Shown here: positions 5,538-10,872 of the stretch, one piece after another | Layout of the letters: each line of letters begins with the position of its first letter | Numbering within the stretch: position 1 is the first letter of the stretch | DNA from: JAXHTH01 sp034211115 | GTDB lineage: Bacteria; Planctomycetota; Phycisphaerae; Phycisphaerales; SM1A02 | Length of the DNA: 10,872 bases | Direction: 5' to 3' | NCBI GenBank assembly: GCA_034211115.1 | Contig: JAXHTH010000139.1 | Coordinates: 1 to 10,872 of the forward strand | Translations under genes and position numbers: made by a program | Notes under the pieces: generated by a model | The model's database searches: none | What the model saw: the letters and a program-made list of their open reading frames with translations, nothing else | Told to the model about the DNA's origin: nothing

Positions 5538-7754
5538 TCAATCGGCCGGAACTTCGCGCTCGGCGAAGTCGATCCTCCTGAACTCCGGATCAGGTCGGCC
5601 GGTGACCGCAGTGAACCGCCGACCATCCTCGTCGACGAACCTGTCCATCACGACTCCGTCCCGGCTCAAATGCGCGCGGTAGAACGTTGATGCCAGGGTG
5701 TTGCGTCCGTCGTCAACGCGGCGGTGCAGGAATCGAAGCCTGCCCAGTGCGTCGGGGTAATCTGAGTCCGGCTCATCAAGTCCCACCAGAGTGATCTTCC
5801 AGCGCCTGCCGTTTTCGTCCGTATAGAGCTCGGGCCAGGGTTCCGCGAGCATCCACTGCACCGCGACGGCGGGCCGTGTCTTCATCTCCTTCAGCGGGTA
5901 GAGCACATGCTCGCCTGCCGCAAGATCCTCCGGACGGATCGCGGCAAGAACCAGGGGAGCCGATGTGTCGGCGTTGGTCGGCCGGTTGTCGCGGTTCAGA
6001 TCGGGCACCGCGTCCGGAAGCGCATTGGAACGGGCGAGGACAAGAAGAAGCTCAGCCCGCTCGTTCCAGTACACGCGGTGGATATGACCGTCGCTCCACA
6101 GCGTCGCCAACAGGCTGAGTCTTCCATCGTAAACGCGAAGGACCGACGGCGAGAAATCGCGATGGGGCAGGGCAACGACAATCTCCTTTCCGGGCCGACC
6201 GGGCCAGATGTCCGCGATGACCGAATCGTTGAGCGGCCACGCGACCTCTTCCGTCACCTGCGGATCGATCCAGGCGGCGCCCGGGACCCGAAGCTCGTGT
6301 CTGCGGTCAATGACCCCGGCATCGGAGAAGAGGATGATGTCCCCGTGGCGGTCGACGATAGCGCGTTCCGCCGTCTGCACGAACTGCCCCGCATCGCAGA
6401 CGAGCACGTTGCGCGCCTCGGGGTTGTCGACGAGATTCGCCGGGAACCGGTCGAAGGCGCGCACCCTCAGCCAGCCCGTCTTCTGGCTTGACAGCAGGGC
6501 CTGCATGGCCCGTGGCAGCTTCGTGGCCTCGTTGAGGCGGAGGGCGAACCACGTGCTCGCCGCCGTCCCCGCCGCCAGCACGAGAAACAGGGCCGCCACC
6601 GCCCCGACCAGCGTCCGGTTGCGCCGCACGAACAGGCGCAGGTGATACACCGCGCTGGGGGGTCGGGCCGCGATCGGCTCGCCGCGCAGATACCGGCGAA
6701 TGTCCCCGGCCAGCTCCGCCGCGGACCGGTAGCGCCGCCCCGGCTCCTTCTCCATCGCCTTCAGCGCGATCGTCTCGACGTCACCGCCCAGCATGCGGTC
6801 CACGCTGCTGGGGCGCGCCGGCGGCTGTTCCCGGATCACCCGCGCCGCCTCGTGGAGCGCCACCCCCGTCAGGTCGTAGGGAAGCCGGTCGCAGAGCAGC
6901 TCGTAGAGCACCACCCCCAGCGCGAAGACATCGCTGCGCACATCCACGTTCGTGGGATCCGCGGCGCACTGCTCGGGGCTCATGTATTGCAGCGTCCCGA
7001 TCAGGTGCCGCACGTCCGTTCCGGCCGTGGTCAGCGCGAGATCCGAATCGGTGGCGCGGGCCACGCCGAAGTCGATGATCTTCGGCTCGCCCTCCGCATC
7101 CACGAGGATGTTCCCCGGCTTCAGGTCGCGGTGGATGATGCCCTTCTGATGCCCGTGATGCACGGCATCGCACACGCGGGCGAAGAGCTCCAGTCGCTGC
7201 GGTAGGTCAAGTTGCTCCGCCTGCGCGTACTCCGTGATCGTCCGCGCGTGGGGGACGTACTCCATGATGAAGTATGGAATCCCGCCGAGGCCTTCATCGT
7301 GAGTCCCGGTTTCGTAGACCTGCGCAATGTTGGGATGGCGCAGGGAGGCGAGGATCTGTGACTCGAACTCGAAGCGCCGTGTCGACGACGGAGAGGCGGC
7401 GCCGGCCTTCATGAACTTGACCGCCACCTCCCGACGCGGGCTCTCCTGCTCGGCCAGATACACCGTGCTCATCCCGCCGAAGCCGATGATGCTCTTGAGC
7501 GTGCAGCCGCCGATCTTCCGGCCGATCAGGAAGGTGGCCGAATCGTGCTCGCCCCCGCGCCCGGGAAACTCGACGGCGGGTGTATCAAGAGGATTCTGCC
7601 CGGCCTCGTGGTGGGAAAGAAGCGATTCGACCTCGCGCAACAGGTCCGGCTCGCCCTCGCAGGCACGCTCCAGAAAGGCGCGCCGCTGCCGGGGATCGCG
7701 CTCCAGAGCCGATTCAAAAAGCTCCTGCACGCGGCTCCACTGGTCGACCGCCAT
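5538..7754 (-). CDS. Membrane-anchored serine/threonine protein kinase with a C-terminal sensor-like domain
   Basis: The protein has 738 residues. Residues 2-55 form the leader seen in many planctomycete and acidobacterial kinases (WSRVQELFESAL, then EVESLLSHHEAG). The Hanks-type kinase domain spans about 83-357: glycine loop GFGGMSTVY (91-99), VAVK with Lys113, HRDLKPGN with Asp210, DFG with Asp228 and GTLQYMSPEQ. All catalytic residues are present, but Ser96 replaces the third loop glycine. One membrane helix follows at about 381-404. The remaining 334 residues are probably outside the membrane and match none of the usual TPR or PASTA sensors. Near 512-546 a VIADIWPGRPGKEIVVAL / VLRVYDGR pattern resembles an FG-GAP propeller strand. 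The start is ATG 7754, behind AAAGG with seven-base spacing. It follows the ECF sigma gene by 11 bp, so the kinase probably controls that sigma factor or its regulon, as known for planctomycete ECF/kinase pairs. Confidence 0.93.
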   Translation of the reverse strand: MAVDQWSRVQELFESALERDPRQRRAFLERACEGEPDLLREVESLLSHHEAGQNPLDTPAVEFPGRGGEHDSATFLIGRKIGGCTLKSIIGFGGMSTVYLAEQESPRREVAVKFMKAGAASPSSTRRFEFESQILASLRHPNIAQVYETGTHDEGLGGIPYFIMEYVPHARTITEYAQAEQLDLPQRLELFARVCDAVHHGHQKGIIHRDLKPGNILVDAEGEPKIIDFGVARATDSDLALTTAGTDVRHLIGTLQYMSPEQCAADPTNVDVRSDVFALGVVLYELLCDRLPYDLTGVALHEAARVIREQPPARPSSVDRMLGGDVETIALKAMEKEPGRRYRSAAELAGDIRRYLRGEPIAARPPSAVYHLRLFVRRNRTLVGAVAALFLVLAAGTAASTWFALRLNEATKLPRAMQALLSSQKTGWLRVRAFDRFPANLVDNPEARNVLVCDAGQFVQTAERAIVDRHGDIILFSDAGVIDRRHELRVPGAAWIDPQVTEEVAWPLNDSVIADIWPGRPGKEIVVALPHRDFSPSVLRVYDGRLSLLATLWSDGHIHRVYWNERAELLLVLARSNALPDAVPDLNRDNRPTNADTSAPLVLAAIRPEDLAAGEHVLYPLKEMKTRPAVAVQWMLAEPWPELYTDENGRRWKITLVGLDEPDSDYPDALGRLRFLHRRVDDGRNTLASTFYRAHLSRDGVVMDRFVDEDGRRFTAVTGRPDPEFRRIDFAEREVPAD

Positions 7755-7761
7755 GGCTCTG

Positions 7762-7766
7762 CCTTT
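7762..7766 (-). promoter_or_regulatory. Ribosome binding site for the kinase, touching the sigma stop codon
   Basis: AAAGG on the - strand, seven bases before ATG 7754. Its first base is the last base of the sigma gene TGA stop (7768-7766). Ribosomes finishing the sigma gene would cover this site, which favours coupled expression and supports ATG 7754 over an upstream in-frame start within the sigma gene. Confidence 0.55.
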
Positions 7767-8350
7767 CAATCGCCGGACGGGGCGAGGTCGTCCAGTTCCC
7801 GCCTCAACCACGCCCGGGCGAACGTCCATTCTTTGTTGACGAGGCGCGGCGAGATTCCCATGGCCTGCGCCGTCTCCTGCACCGTCAGGCCGGCGAAGTA
7901 GCGTAACGTCACCACCCGGCCCTTGCGCGGATCGCGCGCTTCCAGTTTCGTCAGCACTTCGTCAAGGGCCAGCACGTCGGCGGTCGGCGCCTCGTTGATC
8001 AGTGCGACCTCGCCCAGCGGGATGCGCTGATGTCCCCCGCCCCGCTTGCGCTGGCCGCGGCGGCGGGCGCGCTCCACGAGGATCCGCCGCATGGCTTCGG
8101 CGGCGGCGGCGTAGAAGTGCCCGCGGCCGTCCCACCGCTCATCCGGTTCGCCGCCCAGCCGCAGGTAGGCCTCGTGGACAAGGGCGGTGGCGGTCAGCGT
8201 CTGCCCGACGGGCTCGTTCATCATGTGGAAATGGGCAAGCTTGCGGAGCTCGTCGTAGACGAGCGAGAGCAGGTCGTCGGAGACGCCGGCGCCGCCATCC
8301 CCCTTCTCGGCAGGGACTTGCGTCCGGTTGTGGGGCGACTGCTCCCCCAT
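7766..8350 (-). CDS. ECF-type RNA polymerase sigma factor (TIGR02999 / Sigma70_ECF family)
   Basis: The 194-residue protein has sigma region 2 at about 24-100 (LVYDELRKLAHFHM, then TLTATALVHEAYLRL and RGHFYAAAAEAMRRILVERA), a basic linker with RKRGGG, and region 4 at about 130-188 ending in a helix-turn-helix, TVQETAQAMGISPRLVNKEW, and FARAWLRREL. This arrangement is the TIGR02999 family, abundant in planctomycetes and often next to Ser/Thr kinases. It directs RNA polymerase to a small regulon. The helix-turn-helix has PRLVNKEW where relatives often have PATVKRDW, so promoter preference may differ. ATG 8350 has GGAGG 11 bases upstream. A GTG at 8362 would overlap that site and add four residues. 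It is first in a two-gene operon with the kinase and divergent from the secreted propeller protein, its obvious candidate target. Confidence 0.92.
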   Translation of the reverse strand: MGEQSPHNRTQVPAEKGDGGAGVSDDLLSLVYDELRKLAHFHMMNEPVGQTLTATALVHEAYLRLGGEPDERWDGRGHFYAAAAEAMRRILVERARRRGQRKRGGGHQRIPLGEVALINEAPTADVLALDEVLTKLEARDPRKGRVVTLRYFAGLTVQETAQAMGISPRLVNKEWTFARAWLRRELDDLAPSGD

Positions 8351-8539
8351 ATTGCCCGGCACCTCCAGACTGAAGCCCGAAAAAGCGTGCGCGATCGTTG
8401 CCGCATTTTCGCATGTTCATGTCCGGAATGCAAGCTTCTTCTGCAGGGCTCCCTCTGTGCGGGGTTGATGCATCTATCAGTGCCGCCGGCGCAGTCGCGA
8501 CCGCCAGCGTGGATGGACCGTGAACAGGAAAGGAAAGAC
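8351..8539. other. Divergent intergenic region between the sigma/kinase operon and the secreted protein gene
   Basis: These 189 bases must hold promoters in both directions, but no clear sigma-70 pair or classical GGAAC-type ECF -35 is visible on either strand. Small symmetric elements are CATGTTCATG (8412-8421) and GATGCATC (8467-8474). The stretch around 8398-8440 is less GC-rich than its surroundings. The sigma ribosome site GGAGG is at 8366-8362. Confidence 0.5.
8526..8534 (+). promoter_or_regulatory. Ribosome binding site for the secreted protein
   Basis: AGGAAAGGA, a purine-rich tract, ends five bases before ATG 8540. It supports this start over the in-frame ATG at 8552 and over the long open frame further upstream, which is antisense to the sigma gene. 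Confidence 0.65.
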
Positions 8540-10654
8540 ATGTCGGAGCTGATGAAACAGGTAGTGGGTATCTGCGCGATCTGCGGCACGCTCTCCGCTG
8601 GTTCGGTCGTTGCCAGCGAGGGTCAGTTGTTCGCCGAACATGTCACCTACCCGACGGGTGACAGACCACAGATGCCGGCGATCGGCAATATGGATGGAGA
8701 CACACTCCCCGATGTCGTCGTCGCCAACAACTGGGGCGACAGCGTCTGGGTGTTCTGGAACGACAACCGAGGCGCCTTCGACAGCTACGTCGAATGCGGC
8801 ACCGGAGACGCGCCGTTATGGGTTGCGCTTGGAGACCTGGATGCTGATGGGGATCTGGATATGGCAGTTGCGAATTACTGGGGCGACAAGGTCTCGGTGA
8901 TTATGAACAACGGCGACAGGACATTCGGCGAGCAGGTCACGTACGATGCAGGTACTTCCCCGTACTCCCTGTCCATCGCCGACCTCAATGGGGACGGCCA
9001 TCCCGACATCGCCGTCGCGAACGCCGGTAGCGACAACGTCTCAATCCTGCTGAACAACGGCGATGGCAGCTTCGAACTGCACAACACGTATTCAACTGGC
9101 GACGGACCTGTTTCCGTCGACGCCGCCGATCTTGACGACGATGGGGATCTCGACCTCGCCGTCGCGAATCACTACGAAGGCACCGTGCTGATTCTCCTGA
9201 ACCACGGTGACGGCACGTTCGAGACGGGCCAGACGAAGGAGGTCGGCACCGGACCTGACATGACTGTCGCGGCTGACCTGGACTCCGACTCCGATCCCGA
9301 TCTCGCACTTGTCAACGTCAATGATGAGACGGTCTCCATATTGTTCAATTACGGAGACGCGACCTTCGACGATCAGGTCGTCTACGCCGTCGGCGACGAG
9401 CCTCACGCACTGGCCATCGATGATCTCGACGGCGATGGAGATGTCGATATCGCAACGGCGAACAAGCTGGGCCACAACGTCTCGATCCTCCTCAACAATG
9501 GCGGCACCGGCGAGTTCGAGCCGTACGGCGAGTATGCCGTGGGAACGCGTCCCTACGGCATCGCGGCGGCCGATCTGGACGGCGATGTGGACATCGACCT
9601 CGTCACCACGAACGCCGACGACGATACCTTCTCTGTGCTTGAAAACCTGGGTCCCGGCGGCCCGGTGCTCTGGGCCGTCGAGGACGGCGGCAACGGGCAT
9701 TACTACGACCTCGTCGAACATCCGGAGGGCATGAACTGGTACGATGCGCGCGCCGAGGCGAGCGGAACGATCTACGACGGCAGGCGCGGGTACCTCGCGA
9801 CCATCACATCCGCCGCCGAAAGCGACTTCATCATCGACAATCTCCTGGAAGGCTCTCCGTCCAGCTACTACTGGCTTGGCGGGATCCAGCCCGACGGGAG
9901 CGAGGAACCCGATGGGGGGTGGACCTGGATCACGGGCGAGGAATGGGATTACGCGAACTGGGACGCCGGAGAGCCGAACAACAACCAGGGATACGAGAAC
10001 GTGGTGCATGTGTACGGCGCCGGAATGGACTTCGGCTACTGGAACGACGTCGACGGTTCGACCGAAGGCGGCGAAGATCCGTACGGCGGTTATGTCATCG
10101 AGTACGAGGGTTTTGTCAACCCGAGCAACAATCACACGTATTACCTGATCGATGAGCAACTCCACGCGCCCGACGCGGAGGATCGGGCCATTGATCGGGG
10201 CGGCCATCTGGTCACGATCAACGATGAAGAGGAGAACGACTGGATCGTCGCGACGTTCGGCGGGACTGATCTCTTCTGGATAGGTCTAACGGACAGCGAG
10301 GACTACGGCGGCCATGAATCGGATGTCTGGGTCTGGATGAGCGGCGAACCGGTCTCCTATTTGAACTGGGATACGGGCGAGCCGAACGAAGGTCAGGATG
10401 GAGATTTCGTGATCATCAACCATGACGTATCCGGGCCAGGAGTGTGGAGCGACGATGTCAACTACGCTCAGCACCTGGGGATCGTGGAAGTCTCATGTGA
10501 CTCTGATCTCAACGGCGACCGGATCGTAAACACGGGCGATCTGCTCATGCTCCTCGGATGCTGGGGCCTGCCTTGTGGGGATGTAAACGGAGATGGCACC
10601 ACGAATACCGAAGACCTGCTGACCCTTCTGGGAGACTGGGGCCCATGCCCCTGA
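8540..10654 (+). CDS. Secreted seven-blade FG-GAP/VCBS propeller with two C-type lectin-like domains and a dockerin
   Basis: The 704-residue protein starts with a signal peptide (Lys6, hydrophobic 8-24, likely cut near VVAS, residue 26). Residues 35-371 form seven FG-GAP/VCBS units of 49 residues, each with a DLDGDGxxD calcium-type loop and a VSILLNNGDGTF-like end, fitting an integrin-like propeller. Two C-type-lectin-like domains follow: about 376-523, with Glu478-Pro-Asn and Trp501-Asn-Asp, and about 525-652, with Glu614-Pro-Asn and Trp636-Ser-Asp. EPN plus W(N/S)D is the classical calcium and mannose-type sugar site. Both lack the usual cysteines. Residues 653-704 form a dockerin with loops at 655-666 and 681-692 and Cys653, 674, 679 and 703, the 'GC-type' tail of Phycisphaerae. 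It probably acts outside the cell in adhesion, glycan binding or matrix assembly. It is divergent from the sigma/kinase operon and followed by a terminator. Its partner and ligand are unknown. Confidence 0.92.
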   Translation: MSELMKQVVGICAICGTLSAGSVVASEGQLFAEHVTYPTGDRPQMPAIGNMDGDTLPDVVVANNWGDSVWVFWNDNRGAFDSYVECGTGDAPLWVALGDLDADGDLDMAVANYWGDKVSVIMNNGDRTFGEQVTYDAGTSPYSLSIADLNGDGHPDIAVANAGSDNVSILLNNGDGSFELHNTYSTGDGPVSVDAADLDDDGDLDLAVANHYEGTVLILLNHGDGTFETGQTKEVGTGPDMTVAADLDSDSDPDLALVNVNDETVSILFNYGDATFDDQVVYAVGDEPHALAIDDLDGDGDVDIATANKLGHNVSILLNNGGTGEFEPYGEYAVGTRPYGIAAADLDGDVDIDLVTTNADDDTFSVLENLGPGGPVLWAVEDGGNGHYYDLVEHPEGMNWYDARAEASGTIYDGRRGYLATITSAAESDFIIDNLLEGSPSSYYWLGGIQPDGSEEPDGGWTWITGEEWDYANWDAGEPNNNQGYENVVHVYGAGMDFGYWNDVDGSTEGGEDPYGGYVIEYEGFVNPSNNHTYYLIDEQLHAPDAEDRAIDRGGHLVTINDEEENDWIVATFGGTDLFWIGLTDSEDYGGHESDVWVWMSGEPVSYLNWDTGEPNEGQDGDFVIINHDVSGPGVWSDDVNYAQHLGIVEVSCDSDLNGDRIVNTGDLLMLLGCWGLPCGDVNGDGTTNTEDLLTLLGDWGPCP
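8642..9652 (+). repeat. Seven in-frame 147-bp coding repeats (propeller blades)
   Basis: Units begin at 8642, 8789, 8936, 9083, 9230, 9377 and 9527 (the last is incomplete). Five successive blade-to-blade spacings are exactly 49 codons. The sixth is 50, caused by one extra residue in GGTGEF of unit 6. The conserved core is a DL-D-GDG-x-D loop followed by AVAN and VSILLNNGDG. Units differ in sequence, so they are old duplications kept in length by the fold rather than recent copies. Confidence 0.85.
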
Positions 10655-10713
10655 TCGAGGCGCTTACGCCGTGAACATCGGAGCAGCGCTGTGAAGCGCC
10701 GCACCCGGCGGAC

Positions 10714-10745
10714 AAGCCCCGGCCTCTTCCGGGGGGCCGGGGCTT
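10714..10745 (+). terminator. Strong hairpin terminator after the secreted protein gene
   Basis: AAGCCCCGGCC (10714-10724) and GGCCGGGGCTT (10735-10745) are perfect 11-bp inverted arms around a 10-base loop whose ends can pair further. CTTCCTTA follows on the + strand, a weak U-rich tail. It lies 59 bp past the stop at 10654. The symmetric arms, and a convergent gene that seems to end at 10838, suggest it may work in both directions. Confidence 0.75.
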
Positions 10746-10837
10746 CCTTACGGGTTGACGGATCAGACCGACGTCGAGGGGCCGGCCGGCGCAGTGGAGG
10801 CCGGCGCGCGGCATGCCGTCGGCGCTCCTGTCCCTCT

Positions 10838-10872
10838 TTACCGCAGCAGCGCGAGGATTCTGTCGTATTCGG
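10838..10872 (-). CDS. Probable C-terminal end of a - strand gene (truncated by window edge)
   Basis: Reading the - strand from the window edge gives EYDRILALLR followed by TAA (10840-10838). The amphipathic Leu/Arg ending looks like a normal protein C-terminus, and the convergent arrangement with the terminator at 10714-10745 fits. Ten codons are too few to assign a family or to be sure the frame is real. Confidence 0.4.
   Translation of the reverse strand, partial: EYDRILALLR

Noticed and set aside
4337..5626. 429-codon - strand frame opposite the aminotransferase/acyltransferase genes
   Set aside because: It is antisense to two genes with intact catalytic motifs and its translation shows no recognisable domain.
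8030..8539. In-frame N-terminal extension of the secreted protein by 170 codons
   Set aside because: The extension is antisense to the sigma factor gene, has low-quality composition, and would bury a good signal peptide. ATG 8540 has a strong purine-rich ribosome site.
9092..10207. 371-codon - strand frame opposite the secreted protein
   Set aside because: Its Val/Arg/Ile repeats are the mirror of the Asp-rich propeller codons, not a separate gene.
10780..10807. GGCCGGCGC direct repeat and GCCGGC palindromes as another terminator
   Set aside because: The stem is only 6 bp with a 9-base loop and no T-run on either strand. In DNA this GC-rich such palindromes are frequent.
1..10872. CRISPR array, tRNA, rRNA, insertion sequence, phage or replication origin
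   Set aside because: No spaced identical repeats, no cloverleaf or rRNA-like segment, no transposase or integrase motif and no terminal inverted repeats were seen on either strand.

Overview
This GC-rich, gene-dense window looks like chromosome from a planctomycete, most likely of the Phycisphaerae type. Three things point that way. A TIGR02999-type ECF sigma factor is paired with a membrane-anchored Ser/Thr kinase. A secreted protein ends in the two-loop, cysteine-edged dockerin-like tail that is common in Phycisphaerae ('GC-type dockerin'). Stems rich in GGCC and GGGG act as terminators. The organism is inferred from gene style only, because no rRNA or other marker gene is present.

Left part (1-3199). 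The 3' end of cydB (cytochrome bd oxidase subunit II, + strand) faces cstA (peptide/pyruvate-type carbon-starvation transporter, - strand). The convergent gap between them holds an array of six 8-bp units and a perfect GC hairpin. Upstream of cstA, also on the - strand, a small multi-pass membrane protein of unknown function has its own good intrinsic terminator, so cstA is a separate transcription unit.

Middle part (3399-5485). A DegT/DnrJ/EryC1-family PLP aminotransferase and a PlsC-type acyltransferase lie on the + strand and overlap by ATGA, so they are very probably co-translated. The pair suggests synthesis of an amino sugar or amino lipid, but the product cannot be read from the sequence.

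Right part (5538-10654). A - strand operon encodes an ECF sigma factor and, 11 bp later, a transmembrane Ser/Thr kinase with a large non-catalytic C-terminal domain, probably outside the membrane. It is divergent from a 704-residue secreted protein made of a signal peptide, seven FG-GAP/VCBS blades with an almost exact 49-residue period, two tandem C-type-lectin-like domains with EPN motifs, and a C-terminal dockerin. A strong hairpin terminator follows. At the right edge there is probably the last few codons of a - strand gene.

The most interesting unit is the divergent sigma/kinase and propeller-lectin-dockerin locus. It reads as a candidate surface-sensing or adhesion module in which the kinase sensor region has a propeller-like stretch of its own. 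That functional link is inference.
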